NCBI RefSeq assembly: GCF_003675895.1
Contig: NZ_ML014760.1
Coordinates: 30,945 to 94,944, forward strand
DNA: 64,000 bases
Direction: 5' to 3'
Source: Parashewanella curva
GTDB lineage: Bacteria; Pseudomonadota; Gammaproteobacteria; Enterobacterales; Shewanellaceae
In this document: piece by piece, positions 55,924-63,433 of the stretch
Position numbering within the stretch: position 1 is the first letter of the stretch
Layout: the number at the start of each line of letters is the position of its first letter
The notes under the pieces: model-generated
Seen by the model: only the letters and a program-made list of their open reading frames with translations
Databases searched by the model: none
Told to the model about the DNA's origin: nothing
Translations under genes and position numbers: made by a program

Positions 55924-57153
55924 CTAGTTTTGGGGAGGAGCTTTATACCACTCCCCAATAAGATTGGTTGACGGCATTTTTGCATCGGCGGGCAGCACAT
56001 ATTGAGGAGGCAGCTCGCTTAATTTTAAAGCAAAATCTCCTTTAGTCATGTTAAACCCTACTAAACATGGTGCTGAGAAAGGATGGTGAATAGGATAATG
56101 TTTAAAGTTCAATAATCTTGCATGAATGTTTTGGTCATTACGTTTAGCATAAATCTGGCAATTTCCTGAAAAATAAACAAAAAAAGATTTATTGGACTCT
56201 ATGAATTCTTGGAGCATATCGGGTTCAGGTTGACTGCAAAGGTAAAGGCGATCTGTCGTATCATGCATTTTTAATTGTGTAGCCACTGTCGCTTGTTCAA
56301 CGTTAGCATCTGGCCATGGCATAAGAGAGGGGGCAATATCACAGGCGAGAACGTCATCCATCCCTGCTTTTTGTAGCGATACTTGCTGTAAACCTCTACC
56401 TGCCCCCATATCTGTTGCGCATTCAAAAACACCTGTAAAACAATCGTATAATTCAAGGGCATGATCCTCTCCAAATGGATGGAACAAATTCAATTGTTCT
56501 TTCATAAACAGGCGAGCAATATTGAAAAACTTGCTCTCAGCACCATCGCCTAGCACCTTATAAACCTGAGTTTCTCCATATTCAGCAATCATTAATACCA
56601 AACCAAGTTCAGTACTGATTTGATAAAGTCCGGGAAGATGACTAGGGATGTTTAAGTGAGCTAATGTGTGTAGTCCATTAGCCAGAGCTTGGATTTGTCG
56701 TTTTTGGCTAGGATGTTGTATGCCTATATGCTCAGCTAATAAAGTGATTAATGCTAGTTTTTTAGCGGTTTGTTTGATTTGCTCTGTGTCAATGTTATTG
56801 TTTGTGGGAAATTTTTGTTGCTGTGCTTTTAAAATTGATTGGTACAGCTTTTGTTCATGAAATACCAAGCCATTTAGGTAGGGGGTTGAGTTCTCATTAG
56901 GCTTCAAAGAATACAATGGTGGCGTACTTTCTATGTTGCTACAGAACCCTTTAAGTGCCTGTTCTTCCATTTTATCTATATAATCACTAAAAAAAGCAGA
57001 AATATCAGTTGCTTTCAACTGATAGGTTCTTGTTTCACCGCTTTGAAGACTTATTTCGATTGAGATGTTTTTATTAGAACTATCAGTCGATAAAACTTTC
57101 CATTCAGATAGCGTCGAACTTGGTGGAGAAGAAGCGTTAACTTTGCCTTCCAT
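55924..57153 (-). CDS. Orphan protein with a methyltransferase-like SAM-binding motif
   Basis: This 409-residue protein is not one I recognise as a whole. Residues 1-50 are Ser/Thr-rich with no signal peptide. A helical middle region (about 125-225) precedes ECATDMGAGRGLQQVSLQKA (about 246-265), which fits motif I of Rossmann methyltransferases (D/E-x-G-x-G-x-G). It is followed by VLACDIAPS, like the motif II acidic loop, and FFVYFSGNCQIYAK in the motif IV/V area. The function could be methyl transfer to an unknown substrate, but a non-catalytic fold cannot be excluded. It is a single gene between glmU and the glmS regulator, and could be an effector. Confidence 0.6.
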   Translation of the reverse strand: MEGKVNASSPPSSTLSEWKVLSTDSSNKNISIEISLQSGETRTYQLKATDISAFFSDYIDKMEEQALKGFCSNIESTPPLYSLKPNENSTPYLNGLVFHEQKLYQSILKAQQQKFPTNNNIDTEQIKQTAKKLALITLLAEHIGIQHPSQKRQIQALANGLHTLAHLNIPSHLPGLYQISTELGLVLMIAEYGETQVYKVLGDGAESKFFNIARLFMKEQLNLFHPFGEDHALELYDCFTGVFECATDMGAGRGLQQVSLQKAGMDDVLACDIAPSLMPWPDANVEQATVATQLKMHDTTDRLYLCSQPEPDMLQEFIESNKSFFVYFSGNCQIYAKRNDQNIHARLLNFKHYPIHHPFSAPCLVGFNMTKGDFALKLSELPPQYVLPADAKMPSTNLIGEWYKAPPQN

Positions 57154-57226
57154 AGGTTAAAATGAGTTCCAGTTAGTCGAATTCACTACTAAATGTAGTA
57201 TAGAAAAAGTGAAAATTTATCTATTT

Positions 57227-57422
57227 AACCTGAGCTCTTTATAAAGAAATCAGTACTGTTTTTATTTTACAAATAAAATATAAATTCAATCTACAGTGCG
57301 GCTAATTTTGTGTAGTTCAAGGCTGAACAGTTCGTAATAGCCAGTCTATTTCGGGCTGTTCTAACGAAGAAATACGCATAAGTAGCTGTGCTGTAGAGGT
57401 TTGCTTATACAGAGCTCAGGTT
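57227..57422. repeat. MITE-like inverted-repeat element, 196 bp
   Basis: AACCTGAGCTCTTTATAA (57227-57244) and TTATACAGAGCTCAGGTT (57405-57422) are inverted repeats with one mismatch. ATTT flanks both ends (57223-57226 and 57423-57426), a possible 4-base target duplication. The inside has no ORF. It occupies most of the gap 57154-57511. Confidence 0.7.
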
Positions 57423-57511
57423 ATTTTATCTAACTCTGAATCCCAAGCACAATACCTAGAGTTCACTATACTTTCTTAACATCTATAGATTAAGTCGTAA
57501 AAGGATGTTAG

Positions 57512-57982
57512 ATGAAAAAATGGTCAATAATGCTGGTGGCGTTTACGCTAGCCTTACTATTAAGTGCTCCTGTACTTTCAATAGAAACAGACAATTCACA
57601 GGGCTTTGTTCACTCTTGGCACTTTGCGAAACAAAATATAAAGCGAGCTAAAGCTTATATAAAAAGCAATGGCAGAGAAGCCTATTTTCAGGCGTTAAAA
57701 GCCAAAAAATTCTCAGATCCGAACTATCATATGTTCGCTATTGATTATCGAGGCAATTTTCTTGCTCATCCGATAGCTCAACTTAATGGGGTTAATGGCT
57801 GGAAGCTTCGAGATCCTAATAGGATATACATGGTGCGGGAAATGGTAAAAATAGCCAGAAACAATGGCAGAGGTTGGTTAGAGTATCAATCTATAAACCC
57901 TTATACAGGTAAAGAAGCTTCTCAATTGGTATACATCGAACGGGTCAATAACCGATTCTTTATTGGAATAGCGATGCACTGA
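57512..57982 (+). CDS. Exported single Cache-domain protein
   Basis: The 156-residue product has a signal peptide (KKWSIMLVAFTLALLLSAPVLS) and one Cache-type sensor domain: AYIKSNGREAYFQALKAKKF, then DYRGNFLAHPIAQLNGVNGW and LEYQSINPYTGKEASQLVY. Cache domains bind small ligands such as organic acids and usually sit in chemoreceptors or kinases. Here there is no membrane helix or signalling domain after it, so it may be a free periplasmic binding protein for a partner sensor. AGGATG precedes the start. It lies next to an inverted-repeat element. Confidence 0.8.
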   Translation: MKKWSIMLVAFTLALLLSAPVLSIETDNSQGFVHSWHFAKQNIKRAKAYIKSNGREAYFQALKAKKFSDPNYHMFAIDYRGNFLAHPIAQLNGVNGWKLRDPNRIYMVREMVKIARNNGRGWLEYQSINPYTGKEASQLVYIERVNNRFFIGIAMH

Positions 57983-58035
57983 TGCATCGCTCCTCCCCTC
58001 AATAATGTGTTTTTCTTCCTATACCCTTAACTTTT

Positions 58036-58112
58036 GAAACGAAACTTTATTGCTTTTTTATTAAAAAAAGTCGCTTTTTTGATCTTTACTAGTATAATTA
58101 TCTTTCGTTTCG
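58036..58112 (+). promoter_or_regulatory. Candidate promoter and operator of the DeoR-type regulator
   Basis: TATAAT at 58093-58098 is a perfect -10 box, with a poor -35. The inverted sequences GAAACGAAAC (58036-58045) and TTTCGTTTC (58103-58111) flank the promoter about 60 bases apart; the second overlaps the expected transcription start. This arrangement suggests a repressor loop, probably autoregulation. Confidence 0.5.
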
Positions 58113-58131
58113 TAAGTTATTGGTTTCATCT

Positions 58132-58896
58132 GTGAATAGACGCAACACTCAACAACGTCGCCATACCATTGTTAGCCTGATCAATGAACAAGGTGAAGTT
58201 CAAGTTGAAGCCTTAGCTAAACAGTTTTCGACATCAGAAGTTACCATTCGTAAAGATCTCGCTGAATTAGAAAAAAACGGTTTATTGCTACGTCGTTATG
58301 GCGGTGCGATTGCCCTTCCCTCTGAAATGGTGAGTACCCAAACCACTTCTGAAACCAAGCAAGCCATTGCAACTAAAGCAGCAGAGCTTATTCGTGATCA
58401 TCAACGCATCATTATTGATAGCGGAAGCACCACCATTGGTATGATCCCTAACCTAAATGATAAAACTGGGCTGGTGGTGATGACCAACTCACTTAAGCTT
58501 GCCAATGCTATCCATGAGTTAGAAAACGAGCCGACATTATTGATGACCGGTGGAACTTGGGATCCTCATTCTGGATCATTTCAAGGACAAGTCGCCGAGC
58601 AAGTATTACGTTCTTACGACTTTGATCAGCTTTTTATTGGGGCTGATGGCGTAGATTTAGCACGAGGCACAACCACTTTTAACGAACTGACAGGCCTCAG
58701 TAATGTGATGGCAGAAATGGCTCGTCAAGTGGTGGTGGTGATGGAATCCAATAAATTAGGTCGCCGTATACCTAACGTTGAGCTGTCATGGGGCATCATT
58801 GATATTTTGGTGACCGATGATGGTATAACTCATGAAACCATCGAACAAATTCAATCTCAAGGGGTGCAAGTTTTGGTTGCATCCGCTCAGAAATAA
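58132..58896 (+). CDS. DeoR-family transcriptional regulator upstream of glmS
   Basis: The 254-residue product has an N-terminal DeoR helix-turn-helix ([46 protein letters not shown]) and a C-terminal sugar-phosphate sensor domain ([33 protein letters not shown]). It lies 14 bases before glmS and likely controls glmS in response to an amino-sugar phosphate, by analogy with this regulator in related bacteria. I prefer GTG 58132 ([13 protein letters not shown]); a TTG four codons earlier is possible. No clear ribosome site is seen. Confidence 0.88.
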   Translation: MNRRNTQQRRHTIVSLINEQGEVQVEALAKQFSTSEVTIRKDLAELEKNGLLLRRYGGAIALPSEMVSTQTTSETKQAIATKAAELIRDHQRIIIDSGSTTIGMIPNLNDKTGLVVMTNSLKLANAIHELENEPTLLMTGGTWDPHSGSFQGQVAEQVLRSYDFDQLFIGADGVDLARGTTTFNELTGLSNVMAEMARQVVVVMESNKLGRRIPNVELSWGIIDILVTDDGITHETIEQIQSQGVQVLVASAQK

Positions 58897-58910
58897 CAAA
58901 GGAAAAACAT

Positions 58911-60740
58911 ATGTGTGGAATCGTAGGTGCTGTCGCACAACGTGATGTCGCAGACATTTTGGTGGAAGGACTTCGCCGCTTAGAATACCGAGGCTATGAT
59001 TCAGCCGGCGTTGCGGTTATTGACGGTGATTCTTTATCGCGTACTCGTCGCTTAGGGAAAGTGCAAGAATTGGCTGATGCGCTAAATAAAGCACCAGTGG
59101 CGGGTGGTACGGGAATCGCACATACTCGTTGGGCAACGCATGGAGAACCTAGTGAGCGTAATGCCCACCCGCATATTTCTAATGATGATATTGCGGTTGT
59201 GCATAACGGCATTATCGAAAATCACAATGAATTACGTGAAAAGCTCAGAAGCCTTGGCTATGAGTTTTTATCGGATACTGATACTGAAGTTATTTGTCAC
59301 CTTGTTCATCATGAATTGAAAAGCCATGACACTTTATTAGCTGCGGTTCAATCGTCGGTAAAGCAATTGGAAGGCGCCTACGGTACGGTAGTGATTGACC
59401 GTCGCGATGCTAATCGTATGGTAGTGGCTCGTAGTGGTAGCCCATTAGTGATTGGTTATGGTTTCGGTGAGCACTTTGTGGCTTCTGATCAATTAGCCCT
59501 TCTTCCTGTTACTCGTACTTTTGCCTTTTTAGAAGAAGGCGATGTCGCTGAAATTACGCGTCAAGAAGTACGTATTTTTGATGTTGACGGTAACGCGGTT
59601 GAACGTGAAGCTAAAGAATCAGAAGTAACCCATGATGCGGGCGATAAAGGCGAATATCGCCACTATATGCTTAAAGAAATATATGAGCAGCCACAAGCTT
59701 TAGCGCGCACCATTGAAGGCCGTATTGCCAATCAACAAGTGCTTGATAGCGCTTTTGGAGATAATGCAGCAGAGCTTTTAAAAGATGTTAAGCATGTGCA
59801 AATCATCGCCTGTGGTACCAGTTATCACGCAGGTATGGCAGCACGCTACTGGTTAGAAGACTGGGCAGGTGTATCGTGTAATGTCGAGATTGCGTCTGAG
59901 TTCCGTTATCGTAAATCACACTTGTTCCCAAACAGCTTGTTAGTGACCATCTCACAATCAGGTGAAACTGCTGATACCCTTGCAGCACTTCGTTTAGCCA
60001 AAGAAATGGGTTACACCTCAACGCTGACTATTTGTAATGCTCCGGGTTCATCACTAGTGCGTGAATCAGACATGGCGTACATGATGAAAGCTGGCGCTGA
60101 AATTGGCGTGGCTTCAACCAAAGCCTTTACCGTTCAGTTGGCGGGTTTGATGATGTTAACCGCCGCTATTGGTCGTCACAACGGTATGAGTGATGACATG
60201 CAAGCGGCTATCAGCCAAAGTTTGTTATCATTGCCAGCTAAAGTTGAGCAAGCATTAAGCCTTGATGACAGCATTGCACAATTAGCGGAAGATTTTGCTG
60301 ATAAACATCACTCATTGTTCCTTGGTCGTGGCGACCAATACCCGATTGCGATGGAAGGCGCGCTGAAGCTTAAAGAGATCTCATATATCCACGCAGAAGC
60401 CTATGCTTCAGGTGAGCTAAAACACGGTCCTTTGGCACTGATTGATGCCGATATGCCAGTGATTGTGGTTGCACCTAATAACGAACTGCTTGAGAAGCTG
60501 CACTCAAACGTTGAAGAAGTGCGTGCTCGTGGTGGTTTGATGTATGTTTTTGCTGATAAAGACGCCAAGTTTGAATCAGACGACACCATGAAGGTGATCC
60601 CTGTGCCACATTGTGATGAATTTATGGCACCATTGATTTACACCATTCCTTTACAGTTATTGTCTTATCATGTGGCGTTAATTAAAGGCACCGATGTGGA
60701 TCAGCCACGTAATTTGGCCAAGAGTGTGACGGTGGAATAA
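58911..60740 (+). CDS. glmS: Glutamine--fructose-6-phosphate aminotransferase GlmS
   Basis: GlmS makes glucosamine-6-phosphate from fructose-6-phosphate and glutamine, the first step to UDP-GlcNAc. The 609-residue product, as in E. coli, has the N-terminal glutaminase domain with the Cys2 nucleophile ([16 protein letters not shown]), [15 protein letters not shown] and HTRWATHG, then two SIS domains ([40 protein letters not shown]) and ends [17 protein letters not shown] precedes the start. No riboswitch is seen upstream; control seems to be by the DeoR protein. Confidence 0.98.
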   Translation: MCGIVGAVAQRDVADILVEGLRRLEYRGYDSAGVAVIDGDSLSRTRRLGKVQELADALNKAPVAGGTGIAHTRWATHGEPSERNAHPHISNDDIAVVHNGIIENHNELREKLRSLGYEFLSDTDTEVICHLVHHELKSHDTLLAAVQSSVKQLEGAYGTVVIDRRDANRMVVARSGSPLVIGYGFGEHFVASDQLALLPVTRTFAFLEEGDVAEITRQEVRIFDVDGNAVEREAKESEVTHDAGDKGEYRHYMLKEIYEQPQALARTIEGRIANQQVLDSAFGDNAAELLKDVKHVQIIACGTSYHAGMAARYWLEDWAGVSCNVEIASEFRYRKSHLFPNSLLVTISQSGETADTLAALRLAKEMGYTSTLTICNAPGSSLVRESDMAYMMKAGAEIGVASTKAFTVQLAGLMMLTAAIGRHNGMSDDMQAAISQSLLSLPAKVEQALSLDDSIAQLAEDFADKHHSLFLGRGDQYPIAMEGALKLKEISYIHAEAYASGELKHGPLALIDADMPVIVVAPNNELLEKLHSNVEEVRARGGLMYVFADKDAKFESDDTMKVIPVPHCDEFMAPLIYTIPLQLLSYHVALIKGTDVDQPRNLAKSVTVE

Positions 60741-60744
60741 TACC

Positions 60745-61009
60745 TAGGGCCTGTTGATCTTTCAGGCTTAAATTTTGTGCTATTTGAGCACTTTTCTGTT
60801 CAAGGCGTGAGCAGTGAAGCTTAGCCATCTAAGTAAGCTGGTCACAACACAGAACAGGCAGTGCTCAAAAGCATCGAAGACAGCATAAATTGGTCACTTC
60901 TGCTGCGTTATCGTTTGTTTATGTAGAATAACTACACCGCACAAACTCCGCCGCATAAGGTAACCAATTTATCGCTGCAAAAATAAGCTCGAAAGATCAA
61001 CAGGCCCTA
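60745..61009. repeat. MITE-like inverted-repeat element, 265 bp
   Basis: TAGGGCCTGTTGATCTTTC begins the element and its exact complement GAAAGATCAACAGGCCCTA ends it (60991-61009). The interior has more dyads (ACTTTTCTGTTC region with ACAGAACAGGCAG) and no ORF. The TA at both ends could be a TA target, as for IS630/Tc1-type transposases. It sits between the glmS stop and the glmS terminator. Confidence 0.8.
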
Positions 61010-61067
61010 AGATTTCGCTGAAAAATTTTGTGCTAGAGTGGTAAAACTCTACCCTAATCTTACAAGA

Positions 61068-61092
61068 AGAGGCTGTGATAGCCTCTTTTTTT
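61068..61092 (+). terminator. Terminator, probably of glmS
   Basis: AGAGGCT (61068-61074) pairs with AGCCTCT (61080-61086), 5-base loop, followed by seven T. It lies 330 bases after glmS because the inverted-repeat element lies between. The rest of 61093-61233 shows no feature. Confidence 0.8.
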
Positions 61093-61233
61093 GTGAGGTA
61101 TACTCAAGTTAACAACATACTGGATTTTTCGTTGTTGATTAAAAATATGTATAAAGATTAATCTTGATTTAATGCGCATACTGAGGGCATAAGTATATAT
61201 TACCCATAAATTTTTTAGCGATGGGTGAATAGT

Positions 61234-61494
61234 ATGTCAACAGGAGTCGGAATGGCTGGAGCCGCGGCAGTTGCTACAAAAGAAGCCATAGAGAAAGTGC
61301 GGAGCAACGCAGCGCTCCAGAATCAAACACCCCCACCAGCACAGGAAGACTCTGTGCAGTTTAGCGAAAGAAGTCCAATATACCATTGCAAAGATTCGAA
61401 ACATTCACCCCAAAACCAAAAGGGTTGTAGTATAAAAGAGATCATTAGCTGTTTTTTGTGTTGCTGTTGGGGGGATTGCTGTGATGATGACTAA
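61234..61494 (+). CDS. Small orphan protein with a Cys-rich C-terminus
   Basis: This protein of about 86 residues starts MSTGVGMAGAAAVATKEAIE (Met 61234; a GTG three codons earlier is possible). The middle is polar (Gln/Pro/Ser-rich) and the end reads IKEIISCFLCCCWGDCCDDD: six Cys in eleven residues. The Cys cluster next to hydrophobic residues could be a palmitoylation-type lipid attachment site for a protein acting in a host cell, or a metal site; neither can be shown. The start resembles that of the orphan at 22959 (MSTGAVGG). Confidence 0.55.
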   Translation: MSTGVGMAGAAAVATKEAIEKVRSNAALQNQTPPPAQEDSVQFSERSPIYHCKDSKHSPQNQKGCSIKEIISCFLCCCWGDCCDDD

Positions 61495-61566
61495 CAAAGA
61501 AACGTTATACCATTCTTATTGATTCACTATGCCTTAGATTGAATGTCAATTTATTCATAAAACCTC

Positions 61567-61597
61567 TTGACTCTCACCCTACGTTATAGCTGATGAT
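61567..61597 (+). promoter_or_regulatory. MerR-type promoter with a 19-base spacer
   Basis: TTGACT (61567-61572) and GATGAT (61592-61597) are 19 bases apart, the stretched spacing typical of MerR-family controlled promoters. The spacer has only a weak dyad. The MerR gene starts 17 bases later, so autoregulation is likely. Confidence 0.5.
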
Positions 61598-61613
61598 ATA
61601 GCTCATATCAGGA

Positions 61614-62414
61614 ATGAGATGGGTGGATAAGGTGTTGAATCAAAGAGTTATTTATAATGTCAGTCAATTGAGCAAATTGGCTGGAGTCAGCGTCAGAACC
61701 TTACATCATTATGATGAAATTGGTCTGTTGCAAGCTAAGCGCAATAGCGCCAATGGTTACCGTGAATACAATCAGCACGATCTCGCCAAACTTCAACAAA
61801 TTCTTATCTATCGTGAACTGGGCTTTAGCCTTGTTGATATCACCAATGTTTTGTCTGCTGAAGATTATGAACTGATTTCAGTATTAAAACAGCAGCAAGA
61901 TCTCTTACAAAAACGAATAACTGAGAGTCAGTCTATGCTCAGCAGTTTGAACGACACCCTTGCGGTATTAGAGGGGCGTGAAAACTATGAGATTTATTTT
62001 TCAGGGATACCTAAAGAAAAAGCCCAGCGCTGGAAAGACATGATGAATGAAAAAGCGGGCGATGAAAAAATGTCAGTGATGTATCAAAGGCTTTCGAAAC
62101 TGTCTAAAGCGGAAAATAAAGCGCTTTATCAAGATGTCGAGAGGTGGATGCAAGGCTTTATTGCTGTGATGGATAAACCCGTAGATTCCCAAGAAGTACA
62201 GTTGATGGTTAAGCAGCACTATCAGATGACAGAGCAAATGTTCGAAAAAACCATGGGCGATGAATTTAAAGGTTTAGACGTTGAACTTTACCAACATGTG
62301 ATGGATTTATTGAAAAGCGATCAAGTGACGATTGAAATTTACGAACACTATAAATCAGGGATCACCGAGCATCTCTATCAGGCCATGAATCATTTCAAAC
62401 AAAAGAACTTTTAA
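61614..62414 (+). CDS. MerR-family regulator with TipAS-like effector domain
   Basis: The 266-residue product has a MerR winged helix (VSQLSKLAGVSVRTLHHYDEIGLL, NGYREYNQHDLAKLQQILIYRELGF), a coiled-coil dimer helix (about residues 80-125) and a TipAS-type helical domain (about 140-260: WKDMMNEKAGDEKM, QHYQMTEQMFEKTMGDEFKG, HYKSGITEHLYQAMNHF). TipAS-like domains bind thiopeptides or other drugs and activate transcription. The start may be ATG 61614 or GTG 61623 or 61632. The next gene lies 9 bases after it. Confidence 0.88.
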   Translation: MRWVDKVLNQRVIYNVSQLSKLAGVSVRTLHHYDEIGLLQAKRNSANGYREYNQHDLAKLQQILIYRELGFSLVDITNVLSAEDYELISVLKQQQDLLQKRITESQSMLSSLNDTLAVLEGRENYEIYFSGIPKEKAQRWKDMMNEKAGDEKMSVMYQRLSKLSKAENKALYQDVERWMQGFIAVMDKPVDSQEVQLMVKQHYQMTEQMFEKTMGDEFKGLDVELYQHVMDLLKSDQVTIEIYEHYKSGITEHLYQAMNHFKQKNF

Positions 62415-62423
62415 GGATAATAA

Positions 62424-62675
62424 ATGGAATTATTTAACCAGATTTTTAATAGTGATAATTATGCACTGATCATCGGGGTATCTATAGCAGTATTAGTGCT
62501 TTGGTTTTTACCCGCCATGCTTGCGCTTATTTTTAATCGCAAACACTTCAAGCTTATTTTGCTGGCGTGTGTTCCAGCGGGTTTTTCAGTTATCGCATGG
62601 AGTGGCGTATTGGTGTGGGCGGTATCGGGTAAAGTGGTAAAAAAATTCGCGCCTAAAAGCGAGATTTCATCATAG
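62424..62675 (+). CDS. Superinfection-immunity-like small membrane protein
   Basis: The 83-residue product has two hydrophobic segments (LIIGVSIAVLVLWFLPAMLALIF and LILLACVPAGFSVIAWSGVLVWAV) with the pattern WFLPAMLALIFNRKHF and AWSGVLVWAVSGKV, which fits the superinfection immunity (T4 Imm-like) family of small membrane proteins. In phages such proteins block DNA entry of related phages; the role of chromosomal members is poorly known. It follows the MerR regulator by 9 bases with AAGGA before its start, so the two form an operon. Confidence 0.72.
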   Translation: MELFNQIFNSDNYALIIGVSIAVLVLWFLPAMLALIFNRKHFKLILLACVPAGFSVIAWSGVLVWAVSGKVVKKFAPKSEISS

Positions 62676-62686
62676 TTAATTTTTGG

Positions 62687-63145
62687 CTATTGCAGTGGTT
62701 TACAGTCACTGCATAAGCAGTTGATTTCAAGTTGTGGACTGATCATGCTAAACCCTGCCTGTTCGACATTATCATTAAGCTCATTGACGATATTCTTATT
62801 GATGTGAATTTCTTTGACTTTCTGGCATTCGTGACAGATTAAAAACTGAGGCACTAAATGTTCGTGGTCACACGCTATATGAGCGCAGGCCACATATTTA
62901 TTGCTGGTTTGTAACTTGTGTACTAATGATTCTTCCTCTAAAAACTCCAAGATCCGATAAATGGTCATGATCGGAAACTTGTCATCAAAGTACTGATTAC
63001 AATAATCCGCTAATTCGTAGGCTGAAATGGCTTTGTTTGAATTGATCAAACCAGTAAGCACTTGCTTTCTTTTAGGGGTTAGCTTTGCATTGCTTTTTTT
63101 ACATTTTTGCTCTGCATATTTGATCATTTCATTGGTGTTAGTCAT
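62687..63145 (-). CDS. zur: Fur-family regulator, Zur-like
   Basis: The product (about 152 residues) is a Fur-family repressor. The winged helix is KLTPKRKQVLTGLINSNKAI through FPIMTIYRILEFLEEESLVHKL; the metal domain has HIACDHEHLVPQFLICHECQ and the C-terminal CLCSDC, giving the two Cys pairs of the structural zinc site. Residue pattern and length fit Zur, which represses zinc uptake genes, better than Fur. Met 63145 is preferred; a GTG 5 codons earlier (63160) is open. It is convergent with the immunity-like gene, 11 bases apart. Confidence 0.82.
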   Translation of the reverse strand: MTNTNEMIKYAEQKCKKSNAKLTPKRKQVLTGLINSNKAISAYELADYCNQYFDDKFPIMTIYRILEFLEEESLVHKLQTSNKYVACAHIACDHEHLVPQFLICHECQKVKEIHINKNIVNELNDNVEQAGFSMISPQLEINCLCSDCKPLQ

Positions 63146-63320
63146 AAAGCTGGGACTCACTTGATGCCATTGAGGTATTTATCGGTTTATTGTCACCTCT
63201 GTTTCAATTGTTCAAAGGTGCCGACAATTTATACTTAATTCTGTTCAGTTTAAATCATTGTAAGAAGGATAAACACCGTTTTGTTTATTCTGGACATACG
63301 CTTGATTCAATAAATCATTA

Positions 63321-63433
63321 TCAATTATTCGCCAATCGTAGCTGAGAGGCTGCCTGTCGTTGCTGTATTAGTTCAATATACAGCGTCATCTCTTCTGCTT
63401 TGTTTTCCTTGGGGATCAAGGTAAACAGATAAG
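63321..63433 (-). pseudogene. C-terminal fragment of an unidentified gene cut by the group II intron
   Basis: A minus-strand frame without a start ends at 63321 and reads YLFTLIPKENKAEEMTLYIE, then LIQQRQAASQLRLANN and stop. It looks like genuine coding sequence (charged, helical, no rare pattern) but I cannot name the protein. It is open up to the intron boundary at 63434; its 5' part should lie to the right of the intron outside the window. The gap 63161-63320 shows no other feature. Confidence 0.5.

Noticed and set aside
58897..58910. glmS ribozyme/riboswitch
   Set aside because: Only 14 bases separate the regulator gene and glmS; there is no room for the ribozyme and it belongs mainly to Gram-positive bacteria.
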